Assembly (NCBI RefSeq): GCF_001417775.1
Contig: NZ_BBZJ01000027.1
Coordinates: 1 to 64,000, forward strand
DNA: 64,000 bases
From: Streptomyces sp. TP-A0356
GTDB taxonomy: Bacteria > Actinomycetota > Actinomycetes > Streptomycetales > Streptomycetaceae
Direction: 5' to 3'
Positions 16,242 to 24,838 of the stretch are shown here, piece after piece. The position numbers were made by a program, and so were the translations under genes. Under the pieces are notes generated by a model. That model saw nothing but the letters and a program-made list of their open reading frames with translations, had not been told where the DNA came from and did no database searches. The number at the start of each line of letters is the position of its first letter. Position 1 is the stretch's first letter.

Positions 16242-17186
16242 TCACGCCGACGCCGTCGTCAGCTTCGCCGTCTCCTCGTCCGTCAGGGTGAGGTCTCCCA
16301 CCGCCAGCAGGGCCGGCAGCTGGTCCAGGGTGCGGGCCGAGGCGATCGGGGCCGCGACCGTCGGCTGGGCCGCCAGCCACGCCAGGGCCACCGTCGCCAC
16401 CTCCGCGCCCCGCGCCCGCGCGACCTCGTCGAGCGCCTCCAGAACACGCTGCCCGCGCTCGGTCTCCAGGTGCTTGCCCGCGCCCTCCGCCCGCGCCGAG
16501 TCCACCGTCGTACCCGGCCGGTACTTGCCCGTCAGGAAGCCGGCCGCGAGCGCGTAGTACGGGACGGCCGCCAGACCCGCGCGGCAGGCGACGCCCTGCA
16601 GCGCGCCCTCGTAGGTGTCGCGCGAGACCAGGTTGTAGTGCGGCTGCAGCGCCACGTACCGCGCCAGGTCCTCGCGGTCGGAGAAGTCGAGAGACTCCTG
16701 GAGGCGCTCGGCGGAGATGTTGGAGGCGCCGATGGCGCGGACCTTGCCGGCCTTCACCAGTTCGTCGAGCGCGCCGATGATCTCCTCGACCGGCACCTCG
16801 GGGTTGTCGAAGTGCGTGTAGTAGAGGTCGATGTAGTCGGTGTCCAGGCGGCGCAGCGACGCGTCGGCCGCCGCCTTGATGTTGGCGGCGGTCAGCCCCC
16901 GGTACTCGGGGTGCTGGCTGACCTTGGTCGCGATGACGACGTCCGAGCGGTTGCCGCGCGCCTTGACCCACTTGCCGATGATGGTCTCGGACTCGCCGCC
17001 CCGGTTGCCGGGGATCCACGCCGAGTACGAGTCGGCCGTGTCGAGGAAGTTGCCGCCCGCCGCCGTGTAGGCGTCGAGCACGGCGAAGGACTGGGCCTCG
17101 TCGGCGGTCCAGCCGAAGACGTTGCCGCCGAGGGAGAGGGGGAAGACCTCGAGGTCGGAGGAGCCGAGCTTGCGAAGAGAAGTCAT
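16242..17186 (-). CDS. Aldo/keto reductase
   Basis: An NADP-dependent (beta/alpha)8-barrel oxidoreductase of 314 residues. MTSLRKLGSSDLEVFPLSLGGNVFGW is the usual AKR start. FLDTADSYSAW holds the catalytic Asp and Tyr, VVIATKV the catalytic Lys, and YIDLYYTHFDNP the His. The C-terminal IASARTLDQL contacts the cofactor phosphate. It probably reduces small aldehydes or ketones. The ATG at 17186 is preceded by GAGACAGGGC; a TTG four codons upstream is less likely. It lies downstream of the riboswitch-controlled M23 gene on the same strand, but the 110-bp gap suggests its own promoter. Confidence 0.92.
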   Translation of the reverse strand: MTSLRKLGSSDLEVFPLSLGGNVFGWTADEAQSFAVLDAYTAAGGNFLDTADSYSAWIPGNRGGESETIIGKWVKARGNRSDVVIATKVSQHPEYRGLTAANIKAAADASLRRLDTDYIDLYYTHFDNPEVPVEEIIGALDELVKAGKVRAIGASNISAERLQESLDFSDREDLARYVALQPHYNLVSRDTYEGALQGVACRAGLAAVPYYALAAGFLTGKYRPGTTVDSARAEGAGKHLETERGQRVLEALDEVARARGAEVATVALAWLAAQPTVAAPIASARTLDQLPALLAVGDLTLTDEETAKLTTASA

Positions 17187-17296
17187 GCCCTGTCTCAACG
17201 CCCGCTGCGGAAGGTTGTATTCCGCAGTCGCCCGACCGGCAGTCCTGACGTCGGGGGGGGTGTGCCAGGACCGCCGGGGTCAGGGAGGGGCAGCCG

Positions 17297-18331
17297 TCAG
17301 GGGTTGATTCCCTTGCCCTGCAGCCATGCCATCGGGTCGATCGCGCTTCCGCCGCCCGGGTGGACCTCCAGGTGCAGGTGTGGCCCGGTCACATTTCCGG
17401 TCGCACCCACGCGACCGATGACATCGCCCGTGGCCACCTTCTGCCCCGCGCTGACGCTGATCGACGACTGGTGGCAGAACCACAGCTCCGTGCCGTCGTC
17501 GAGGGTGAGGATCGTGCGGTAGCCGTAGGCGCCCGCCCAGCCCGCCGACGTGATGGTGCCGCTGTGGATCGCCTTGATGAGTGTGCCCGTGGGCGCGGCG
17601 AAGTCGAGACCGGTGTGGTAGCCGGAGGACCACATCGCACCGGCGTCACCGAAACGGGAGGTCAGGGTATACGAGGAGGTCGGCAGCGAGTACTGCTTGG
17701 CCAGCTCGGCCAGCCGCGCCGCCTCGGCCTTCTGCTTGGCCTCCTCGTCCGCCTTCTTCTTCTCGGCGGCCGCCTTGGCCTCCGCGTCGTCCCGCGCCTT
17801 GGCCGCCGCGGCGGCGGCCTTCTTCGCGGCAGCGGCCTCCGCGGCCTTCGCGGCCGCGGCGGTGACCCGCTCCTGCTGGGACTCGGCCTGCTGGATGATC
17901 CGGGCGCGCAGCGCCTCACCCGCGTCCTGGGAGCCCGCGGCGGCGTCCGAGGTGGTCAGGCCGGCGGTGCTCAGTGCGGTGGCGGAGCCCTTGGGGGCGG
18001 GGGTGTCCTGACCGATGAGCGCCTTGGCCGAGTTCGCGACCGAGGCGAGGTCCGGCATGGATATGGACACCGGCGGCTTCCCCGACTGCGCGGTGGCCAT
18101 GCCACCCGCGCCGACGGCGGCCATCACACCGACGCCCAGGACGGTGGAGCTGCGCGCGAGTCCGCCGCCGCGCTGCTTGGCGACGCGGTGCCGGCCGCGG
18201 ACGGGGCGGAGCGACTCCTCGGTGGGGTTCCACTCCTCCCAGGGGCCCTCGTCAGTGCCGGGTGCGGAGCCGAACGCCTGTGAGTCGTTCGGCGCGAACG
18301 AGGTGCTCTGGGCAGGCCGGTTGGACGCCAC
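17297..18331 (-). CDS. M23 peptidoglycan endopeptidase with coiled coil
   Basis: A 344-residue exported protein. After a cytoplasmic N-terminus of about 60 residues (RHRVAKQRGG) comes one hydrophobic segment (STVLGVGVMAAVGAGGMATA, about 62-82), which is an anchor or signal. Residues about 145-215 form a long Ala/Lys/Glu coiled coil. The C-terminal 120 residues are a LytM/M23 domain with the zinc motifs HTGLDFAAPTG and HLHLEVHPGG. It cuts peptide cross-links in the cell wall. The GTG start has AAAGGAG upstream. It is preceded on the same transcript by a c-di-AMP riboswitch, so its expression should fall when c-di-AMP is high, as known for other Streptomyces wall hydrolases. Confidence 0.93.
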   Translation of the reverse strand: MASNRPAQSTSFAPNDSQAFGSAPGTDEGPWEEWNPTEESLRPVRGRHRVAKQRGGGLARSSTVLGVGVMAAVGAGGMATAQSGKPPVSISMPDLASVANSAKALIGQDTPAPKGSATALSTAGLTTSDAAAGSQDAGEALRARIIQQAESQQERVTAAAAKAAEAAAAKKAAAAAAKARDDAEAKAAAEKKKADEEAKQKAEAARLAELAKQYSLPTSSYTLTSRFGDAGAMWSSGYHTGLDFAAPTGTLIKAIHSGTITSAGWAGAYGYRTILTLDDGTELWFCHQSSISVSAGQKVATGDVIGRVGATGNVTGPHLHLEVHPGGGSAIDPMAWLQGKGINP

Positions 18332-18357
18332 GTGGGCGCACTCCTTTCCTTCCTTCT

Positions 18358-18530
18358 CGCCTACCGGGTTAGCTGACGGGTTCGGAGCAGGAAGGTCTCC
18401 TACGCGCGTATACCTGCCGTGCTTCCACGGCGGTATCCGTGCGATTCACCCCAAGGTGGTGGTTCCCCGGCTCCCTCGCGGGATTCGGCACACGCGCACG
18501 GAGCCGTCTCTTGTGACGGCTGGGACAACC
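18358..18530 (-). ncRNA. Cyclic di-AMP (ydaO/yuaA) riboswitch
   Basis: Reading the minus strand, the 5' leader of the M23 gene carries the ydaO core in order: GCCGAATCCCGCGAG, then GAGCCGGGGAACCACC, then TTGGGGTGAATCGC, a variable arm, then GTAGGAGACCTTCCTGCTCC, and finally GAACCCGTCAGCTAACCCGG just before GTAGGCG. These blocks are the conserved pseudosymmetric ligand-binding core of this class. The aptamer ends about 28 bases before the start codon, so the expression platform overlaps the space before the Shine-Dalgarno sequence. A GCCGTC/GACGGC hairpin sits at its 5' edge. Ends are approximate. Confidence 0.92.
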
Positions 18531-18734
18531 GCGCTGCGTTATCGAACGTTAATAGACCCGGAGGCTTGATTCCAAGCTCTTCGGGCACATCGCTTCTGCC
18601 TTTTGGCCAGGACTTTCATGCCAGGAACGGCGAAAATCGGGCGAGTTGACCACACCCCAGGGACCCCACGGGTATTGACGGCGTGTCAGTTGTTATGCGT
18701 AGTGGGGTTGCTCGCTCACATCTCGTGACAATGA

Positions 18735-20648
18735 TCAAGGATGCTCGGGACGGCGTACGGCCAGCAGGGCCATGTCGTCGGTGGCGCGGCCGCCGGTGTG
18801 GCGGGCCACCTCTTCCGTGACCGCGGTCAGCAGGGGGCCGGGGGCGGGGAAGACACGGCCGGAGAGGCGGTGGACGGGGTCGTAGAACTCGCCGCGCGCG
18901 TCCCGCGCCTCCGAGACGCCGTCCGTGTGGAAGAGCAGTGTCGACCCGGGCGGGAAGGCCCACTCCTCCGCGCGGTCGGGCAGGCTGCCGAGGTCGCCCA
19001 TGCCGAGCGGCGGCGCGGGCTCGCGGGCCTCCAGCTCACGCAGGGTGCCGTCCGGAAGCAGGAGCAGAGGGGCGGGGTGGCCCCGGTTGACGATGCGGAC
19101 GACACCGGCGCCGTGCGGGATCTCGGCGAGGACCGCGGTGGTGAAGCCCTCGAAGGCGTCGAGCCCGTCACGCCGGGTGCCCTCCCTCGACAGCGCCCGC
19201 TCCAGGCGCTGGGCGACGGCCTCCGGCGTCGACTCCTGCTCGGCGGCCTCCCGGAAGGCACCGATGACGACGGCGACGGCGGCCACGGCGCCCATGCCCT
19301 TGCCCCGCACGTCCCCGACGACGAGCCGGACGCCGTGCGGGGAGTCCTGGACGGCGTACAGGTCGCCGCCGATGAAGGCACCGGCCTGCGCCGCCTCGTA
19401 CCTGGCGGCGATGTCGAGTCCGCCGATCCGGGCGGCCGGCTCGGGCAGCACGGCGCGCTGGGCGGCCTCGGCGATCTCACGGGCGGAGGCCAGACGTGCG
19501 TGGGTGCGGCGCACCAGCACGTTGACGAGGACGGCGAGGACGGCGACGGTGACGATGGTGACGGACTCGGTGACCGCGTCGGCCTGCTCCAGGATGCCGA
19601 GGCCCAGATGGACCGCGAGGACGGTGGAGACGGCGGCCACGCCGCTGAGAACGGTGCCGCGCAGCGAGTACAGGGGCGCGGCGACGAGCGGGGCGGCGGT
19701 GAAGAGGGGCCCGGCCCTGAAGTCGGACGGGGTGAAGAAGTCGTGGCAGGCACCGGCCACGATGAGCAGCAAGGGCAGGGCCCGCAGGAACGCCCACGTG
19801 TACGAGATGGGCCGGGTCTCGGGCTCACGGCGATACGGCGACCGTGCGTCTGCGAACCGGCGGCCGTGCACGGGTCCGGTGGCCGGCCGGCCACCGGACC
19901 GGCCCTGATCACGGCCACGGTCGCTTCGCCGCCGACGATGGGCGGACTGCTCATGGCCGCCATCACCTTGCCGCCGACCACCGGACAGGTCACGGTCAGC
20001 CTCACCTGGCCGCCGACGGGCGGACTGCTCGTGGCCGCCATCACCGCGCCGCCGACCACCGGACAGGTCACGGTCAGCGTCGCCGTGCCGCCGACCACCG
20101 GGCCGATCCTCTTCGCCGGGGAGACGGGCGCCGGACCGACCACCCTCACCGGACCACCGCCCGCCAGACCGACCACCCTCACCCGACGACCACCCGCCAG
20201 ACCGACCACCCTCACCCGACGACCACCCGCCAGACCGACCACCCTCACCCGACGACCACCCGCCAGACCGATCGCAGTCACCGCAACGGTCGTAGTCGCC
20301 GGACCGACCCCGGTCCCCGAGCCGTTCGTATACGCCGAACTGTTCGTACCCTGCGCCGCACCGTCGGCCGCCGCACCGGACACAGTCGCCATCGCCATCG
20401 CCATCGCGGTCGCCATCGCCATCGCCCCCGTCAGGCGGCCAGCCGCAGGGCCACTCGTCCGCGCCGGGCAACCGGCCGCCGCAGCGGTCCTCGTCGCCGG
20501 GAAGACGCGTGTCCGTCCGGCCGTGCGGGCCGCCGGAGGGGCCCCGGGTCCGGTCGTCGGGCCGGTCGGACGGTCCGCCCGCCCGGTCGTTCGGTGCGGC
20601 GGACCGCCGCCCGCCGGCCTCCTGGTCGTACAACTCCTCGGACCGCAA
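18735..20648 (-). CDS. Membrane SpoIIE-type PP2C phosphatase
   Basis: The N-terminal 270 residues or so are a hydrophilic, low-complexity Gly/Arg/Asp/Ser region built of repeats (an 11-residue SGGWSSGEGGR unit and a DRDLSGGRR...GHEQSA unit). Four membrane segments follow (from ISYTWAFLRALPLLLIVAGA to VTIVTVAVLAVLVNVLV), and then a PP2C domain of about 220 residues with the metal-binding motifs GGDLYA, GDVRGKG, NRGHPAPLLL, HTDGVSEARD and TDDMALLAV. It dephosphorylates a Ser/Thr phosphoprotein, probably an anti-anti-sigma factor, in response to a membrane signal. The start is uncertain. The frame is open to 20816, but that end lies in the tRNA terminator; the TTG at 20648 has AAGGAGG upstream. 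Confidence 0.82.
   Translation of the reverse strand: MRSEELYDQEAGGRRSAAPNDRAGGPSDRPDDRTRGPSGGPHGRTDTRLPGDEDRCGGRLPGADEWPCGWPPDGGDGDGDRDGDGDGDCVRCGGRRCGAGYEQFGVYERLGDRGRSGDYDRCGDCDRSGGWSSGEGGRSGGWSSGEGGRSGGWSSGEGGRSGGRWSGEGGRSGARLPGEEDRPGGRRHGDADRDLSGGRRRGDGGHEQSARRRPGEADRDLSGGRRQGDGGHEQSAHRRRRSDRGRDQGRSGGRPATGPVHGRRFADARSPYRREPETRPISYTWAFLRALPLLLIVAGACHDFFTPSDFRAGPLFTAAPLVAAPLYSLRGTVLSGVAAVSTVLAVHLGLGILEQADAVTESVTIVTVAVLAVLVNVLVRRTHARLASAREIAEAAQRAVLPEPAARIGGLDIAARYEAAQAGAFIGGDLYAVQDSPHGVRLVVGDVRGKGMGAVAAVAVVIGAFREAAEQESTPEAVAQRLERALSREGTRRDGLDAFEGFTTAVLAEIPHGAGVVRIVNRGHPAPLLLLPDGTLRELEAREPAPPLGMGDLGSLPDRAEEWAFPPGSTLLFHTDGVSEARDARGEFYDPVHRLSGRVFPAPGPLLTAVTEEVARHTGGRATDDMALLAVRRPEHP
19929..20090. 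repeat. ~81-bp imperfect duplication inside the PP2C gene
   Basis: Two adjacent copies beginning CGCCGACG..GGGCGGACTGCT each contain GCCGCCATCACC and then CCACCGGACAGGTCACGG. They encode the DRDLSGGRR/GDGGHEQSA units on the minus strand. Confidence 0.7.
20141..20269. repeat. 33-bp tandem repeat inside the PP2C gene
   Basis: Three identical consecutive 33-bp copies, starting at 20171, 20204 and 20237 with GACCACCCTCACCCGACGAC, are preceded by a diverged copy from about 20141. Length is a multiple of three, so on the minus strand they keep the frame and encode an 11-residue Ser/Gly/Trp/Glu unit. Identical copies are prone to slippage, so copy number probably varies between strains. Confidence 0.88.
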
Positions 20649-20815
20649 CACGCCTCCTTGCTGCCGCACCCGTCCAGGCTTCCCGCAGGTGAGGCGGCGG
20701 GCGACCGCTGTGGGCCGACTGGCGTAAGCGAGGAAGGACCGCCGGGCACGGGGGGGGCGGAACACGGTGGGCCGGGCCCTGAGGCGAGGCGGGAACCGGA
20801 GCGGGCATGGAAACA

Positions 20816-20851
20816 CCGAGGGCCGGGACCCTTTCGGATCCCGGCCCTCGG
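20816..20851 (-). terminator. Hairpin terminator of tRNA-fMet
   Basis: A 13-bp perfect inverted repeat (CCGAGGGCCGGGA / TCCCGGCCCTCGG) with a ten-base loop begins eight bases beyond the tRNA 3' end. No long U-tract follows, which is usual in Streptomyces. Confidence 0.8.
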
Positions 20852-20858
20852 CTGTCAG

Positions 20859-20932
20859 TAGCGGGGACAGGATTTGAACCTGCGACCTCTGGGTTATGAG
20901 CCCAGCGAGCTACCGAGCTGCTCCACCCCGCG
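20859..20932 (-). tRNA. tRNA-fMet (CAU)
   Basis: A 74-nt cloverleaf on the minus strand. The acceptor is CGCGGGG paired with CCCCGC, with an unpaired C1 at the 5' end, a hallmark of initiators. The anticodon arm GGGCTCATAACCC has the three G:C pairs diagnostic of initiator tRNA. The T-arm is GCAGGTTCAAATCCTGT. CCA is not encoded. A strong hairpin follows. I see no duplicated 3' end that would mark an integrated element. Confidence 0.95.
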
Positions 20933-21040
20933 TCGATGAATCCAGTGTACGCCATGTGCGCGACACCAGGCGCACGGGTTTACGCCCACCGCCTCTCACC
21001 AGCCATTTCCAGCCGTTCACCGGGTCGGCCGCCCGCGGCG

Positions 21041-21060
21041 CGCGGGGGCGCGCCCCCGCG
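21041..21060 (-). terminator. Perfect GC palindrome after the RibD-like gene
   Basis: A 20-bp perfect palindrome (CGCGGGGGCG/CGCCCCCGCG) begins directly after the stop codon of the minus-strand RibD-like gene. It is a likely rho-independent-like terminator lacking a U-tract. Confidence 0.6.
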
Positions 21061-22209
21061 TCAGGGCCGGGGCGGCGGGGCCGGCAGGTGGGTGTTGGGG
21101 GCCTTCGCCCGATCCTCGTACTCGGGAAGCACCACCACATCCACGCCCTCCGCCGACAGAACCGCGTTCCCGTCGGCGGACGTCACGAACGTGTCCGGTT
21201 CGCGCCAGGCCGTCACCACCCGTCGTACGCCCGCCTCGATGATCAGCCGGGCGCACGGCGCGGGCCGGGAGGCGCGGCGGGCGCACGGTTCCAGGCTGCT
21301 GTACACCGTGGCGCCGGCCAGCCGCGGATCCCCCACGCCGAGCTTCGCCAGCGCCGCCTCCTCCGCGTGGACCACGGGGTCGCCGCCCTCCCGGGAGTGC
21401 GCCCGCGCCAGCTCCGTACCGTCGGCCGCGACGATCACCGCTCCCACGCTGAAGGCCGTCCGCGACGGCGGACACTGCGCGGCGAGTTCGCAGGCCAGCT
21501 CCAGCCACCGCCGGTCCGCGGCGGAGGGGAGCCCTCCGGTGCCGGGCGCCGTGGGTACGTACCGCATCAGGACGACGTCCCCGACCGGCCGTGTCTCCAC
21601 CAGCCGCATCCGCCCCGGCGGGTACGCCCCCGGCCCGAACATCCGCGGTGCGTCCGTCTCTCCCACGAACAGGGGCGCGACCGCGAGCTGGAGCTCGTCC
21701 GCGAGCCCCTGCCGCAGCAGCTGTGTGTGCACCTGCCCCCCGCCTTCGACCATCAGCCGCCGTACGCCCTTCACGTCCCCCAGGTGAGCGAGCACCGCCC
21801 GCCACCCCACGTCCGGCCCGAGCGCGACGACCTCCACATCCGCAGGCAGCAGCCCGCGCAGCCGCTCAGCACCCTTGTCGGTCGTGTAGACGGCCTTGGC
21901 GCCGCCCGTGTGCCAGAACTGCGCGGCCGGATCGAGGTCCCCGGACGCGCTGACCGTGACCTTCAGCGGGTACTCCGGCAGCCCGGCGGCGACCCGTGCC
22001 GCGCGCCGCCGGGCCGAGTTGACCAGCAACCGGGGGTTGTCGGTGCGCAGCGTGCCCGCGCCGACGAGGATCGCGTCGCTGCCCGCCCGCACCTCGTCGA
22101 CCCGGTCGAAGTCCTCCGGTCCGGACAGCAGGAGCCGCTCGGGCCCGGTGTCGTCCAGGAAGCCGTCGAGGGAGACGGCGGCGGACAACAGAACGTAGGG
22201 ATGGGCCAT
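21061..22209 (-). CDS. RibD-like reductase-deaminase, swapped domain order
   Basis: A 382-residue bifunctional-looking protein. Residues about 1-225 are a RibD C-terminal/DHFR-like reductase (HPYVLLSAAVSLDGFLDD, AILVGAGTLRTDNPRL, RLMVEGGGQVHTQLL, LAVAPLFVGE). Residues about 235-360 are a cytidine-deaminase-like domain with zinc ligands in VVHAEEAAL and SSLEPCARRASRPAPC. Canonical RibD has the deaminase first; here the order is reversed. Together the two activities would turn the GTP cyclohydrolase II product into 5-amino-6-ribitylamino-uracil phosphate. It is divergent from a MarR gene followed by ribA, so the trio is one functional unit. It may supply a dedicated flavin or pyrimidine precursor rather than bulk riboflavin. 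Confidence 0.85.
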   Translation of the reverse strand: MAHPYVLLSAAVSLDGFLDDTGPERLLLSGPEDFDRVDEVRAGSDAILVGAGTLRTDNPRLLVNSARRRAARVAAGLPEYPLKVTVSASGDLDPAAQFWHTGGAKAVYTTDKGAERLRGLLPADVEVVALGPDVGWRAVLAHLGDVKGVRRLMVEGGGQVHTQLLRQGLADELQLAVAPLFVGETDAPRMFGPGAYPPGRMRLVETRPVGDVVLMRYVPTAPGTGGLPSAADRRWLELACELAAQCPPSRTAFSVGAVIVAADGTELARAHSREGGDPVVHAEEAALAKLGVGDPRLAGATVYSSLEPCARRASRPAPCARLIIEAGVRRVVTAWREPDTFVTSADGNAVLSAEGVDVVVLPEYEDRAKAPNTHLPAPPPRP

Positions 22210-22262
22210 GGGGTCCGCTCCAGTGGTCGGTTCAACTTTTAAACAATAACTACACTGGCGGC
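22210..22262. promoter_or_regulatory. Divergent ribD-like/marR promoter-operator
   Basis: A 53-bp AT-rich spacer contains the imperfect palindrome GTTCAACTTTTAAAC and the -10-like boxes TACACT (plus strand) and TATTGT (minus strand). The palindrome resembles the two sites before ribA (TTCAA-n-TTTnAA core), suggesting autoregulation by the MarR protein. Confidence 0.5.
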
Positions 22263-22772
22263 ATGACGACCCGCTGGCTCAGCCCCGAGGAACAGCGCGC
22301 GTGGCGCTCCTACCTCGCCGCGTCCTGGCTCCTGGAGGACGTGATCGACCGGCAGCTCCAGCAGGAGGCCGGCATGCCGCACCTGTACTACTCCGTCCTG
22401 GCCAACCTCTCGGACGCGCCCGGCCACCGTATGCGGATGACCGACCTCGCCGAGACGCTGAAGATCACACGCAGCCGGCTGACGTACGCCGTCACCCGCC
22501 TGGAGAAGGACGGCACGGTCCGCCGGGAGGGTTGCCCGACCGACAAGCGCGGCAGCATGGCGGTCCTCACCGACGCGGGCATGGCACTTCTGGAGCGCAC
22601 GGCACCCGGCCATGTCGAGACGGTCCGCGCATCCGTCTTCGACCACCTCGACCCGGAGCAGGTGGCCCAGCTGGAGGCGATCTGCACCCGGATCACCGAG
22701 GCGCTCCAGGGGGACGAGGAGCAGTCCGGCTGCGGCGCGCTGCCATGGCGCCGGCGTTCGTCCGCGGAGTGA
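22263..22772 (+). CDS. MarR-family transcriptional regulator
   Basis: A 169-residue winged-helix regulator. AAWRSYLAASWLLEDVIDRQLQ-like helix 1 precedes MTDLAETLKITRSRLTYAVTRLEKDGTVRREGCPTDKRGSMAVLTDAG, a full MarR helix-turn-helix plus wing. The Asp-Lys-Arg-Gly in the wing is the conserved DxRG-type motif. It sits between a divergent RibD-like gene and ribA; matching palindromes flank both promoters, so it probably represses all three. The ATG is the first codon after the divergent promoter. The ligand is probably a flavin-pathway intermediate or an aromatic compound, which is inference. Confidence 0.9.
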   Translation: MTTRWLSPEEQRAWRSYLAASWLLEDVIDRQLQQEAGMPHLYYSVLANLSDAPGHRMRMTDLAETLKITRSRLTYAVTRLEKDGTVRREGCPTDKRGSMAVLTDAGMALLERTAPGHVETVRASVFDHLDPEQVAQLEAICTRITEALQGDEEQSGCGALPWRRRSSAE

Positions 22773-22787
22773 CTCCGCTAAAGATAG

Positions 22788-22849
22788 TTGCTTGAAGTTT
22801 GAAGCACGGGTTAGAGTCTCCGACCGAGGTTGTGCTTCAAATCTGAAGC
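22788..22849 (+). promoter_or_regulatory. ribA promoter with two MarR operators
   Basis: TTGCTT (22788-22793), an 18-bp spacer and TAGAGT (22812-22817) form a plausible promoter. The 16-bp palindrome GCTTGAAGTTTGAAGC (22790-22805) overlaps the -35, and a second, GCTTCAAATCTGAAGC (22834-22849), lies downstream of the transcription start. Two matched sites bracketing a promoter next to a MarR gene are strong circumstantial evidence for repression. Confidence 0.7.
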
Positions 22850-22903
22850 ATGGGGCGCACCCTCCGACCCCGCCACCTCCCGGCCCGGAGAAGGACGTCA
22901 CAC

Positions 22904-23581
22904 ATGCGCGACCCACGCGACGCCACCGCAACCAGCGACAGCAGCAGCCTCATCGAGCTCCCCACCGCCACGGTCCGCACCCGCGTGACGGTCCCGCTCC
23001 GCTTCGGCGACGGCTACACGGTCACCGCCGACCTGGTCACCTTCCACGGCCTCACCGACGGCCAGGAGCACGTGGCCGTGATCCTCGGCGAGCCCGCCGC
23101 AGGCCAGGCGCCCCTCGTGCGGCTGCACTCCGAGTGCCTCACCGGCGACGTCTTCGGCTCGGCCCGCTGCGACTGCGGCCCCCAGCTGCGCGAGGCGGTG
23201 GAACGCATCGCCGACCGGGGCGGCGTCCTGCTCTACCTCCGCCAGGAGGGCCGCGGCATCGGCCTCTACAACAAGCTCGACGCGTACGCCCTCCAGGACC
23301 AGGGCCTGGACACCTACGAGGCGAACGCCGCCCTGGGCCTGCCGGAGGACGCGCGCGACTACACGGCCGCCGCGCAGATGCTGCGTGCCCTCGGCATCGA
23401 CGCCCTGGACCTGCTCTCCAACAACCCGGACAAGGCGGCCCAGCTCCGCACCCTGGGCCTCAAGGTGACCGACCGCGTGCCCACGGGCGTCTTCTCCACG
23501 GCGCAGAACGTCCGCTATCTCCGCGCGAAGGTGATCCACACCCAACACACGCTGTCCCTCACGGAACTGACGGTAGGTTAG
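22904..23581 (+). CDS. ribA: GTP cyclohydrolase II
   Basis: A monofunctional enzyme of 225 residues (no DHBP synthase domain). The zinc site is complete in SECLTGDVFGSARCDCG (three Cys). RQEGRGIGLYNKLDAYALQDQGLDTYEAN is the GTP-binding and catalytic block, keeping the Arg and the Tyr of classical RibA. LLSNNPDKAAQLRTLG completes the family pattern. It opens the imidazole ring of GTP to give 2,5-diamino-6-ribosylamino-pyrimidinone phosphate, formate and pyrophosphate. The ATG at 22904 has GGAGAAGGA upstream. Streptomyces usually carry several GTP cyclohydrolase II copies; this MarR-controlled one is probably not the main housekeeping copy. Confidence 0.93.
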   Translation: MRDPRDATATSDSSSLIELPTATVRTRVTVPLRFGDGYTVTADLVTFHGLTDGQEHVAVILGEPAAGQAPLVRLHSECLTGDVFGSARCDCGPQLREAVERIADRGGVLLYLRQEGRGIGLYNKLDAYALQDQGLDTYEANAALGLPEDARDYTAAAQMLRALGIDALDLLSNNPDKAAQLRTLGLKVTDRVPTGVFSTAQNVRYLRAKVIHTQHTLSLTELTVG

Positions 23582-23649
23582 ATCGTCGACGACCCGGCTC
23601 CGCCTTGCCCCTCCGAGCCGTCCACCCAACCGAATCGGCCACCTCGCCC

Positions 23650-23683
23650 GGCCGCGTGGCGCGCATCCATGCCCCACGCGGCC
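23650..23683 (+). terminator. ribA terminator hairpin
   Basis: Ten-base arms GGCCGCGTGG (23650-23659) and CCACGCGGCC (23674-23683) are perfectly complementary, followed by TTTCG. It lies 70 bp after the ribA stop and separates it from the sugar operon. Confidence 0.75.
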
Positions 23684-23794
23684 TTTCGCGTTGCCCCGAC
23701 CCGCGTCGCCCCGCGCCTTCAATTCCCTTGCACTCAGGGCGTTTTCCGCAGGTCACGGCGGTGCACATATAGGACCACGGCCGGTGATCAACCG

Positions 23795-23853
23795 TTGACA
23801 CCATCCCGGCGCGGTGTCATAGTCCGTGTATAGACACTGAAGTGTATAGACAC
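23795..23853 (+). promoter_or_regulatory. Sugar-operon promoter with tandem GTGTATAGACAC operators
   Basis: TTGACA (23795-23800), a 17-bp spacer and CATAGT (23818-23823) form a near-consensus sigma-70/HrdB-type promoter. Directly downstream lie two perfect copies of GTGTATAGACAC (23826-23837 and 23842-23853), 16 bp apart start to start and covering the expected transcription start. The same element recurs before the T4SS-like operons at 39-57 kb. A roadblock-type repressor site is the simplest reading. The regulator is not identified. Confidence 0.8.
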
Positions 23854-23874
23854 AGCGCTCACCTAGGGGGATGT

Positions 23875-24825
<951 letters not shown>

Positions 24826-24838
24826 AGGGGGCCGTCCG

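Noticed and set aside
20859..20932. tRNA-fMet as an attachment site for an integrated element
   Set aside because: No second copy of the tRNA 3' end, no integrase and no excisionase are seen in the window.
23826..23853. WhiA binding (GACAC core) as the explanation of the shared operator
   Set aside because: Some copies contain GACAC, but the perfect palindrome at 40984 and several others (GTGTATATAC, GTCTATAC) do not, and the symmetry fits a dimeric repressor better.
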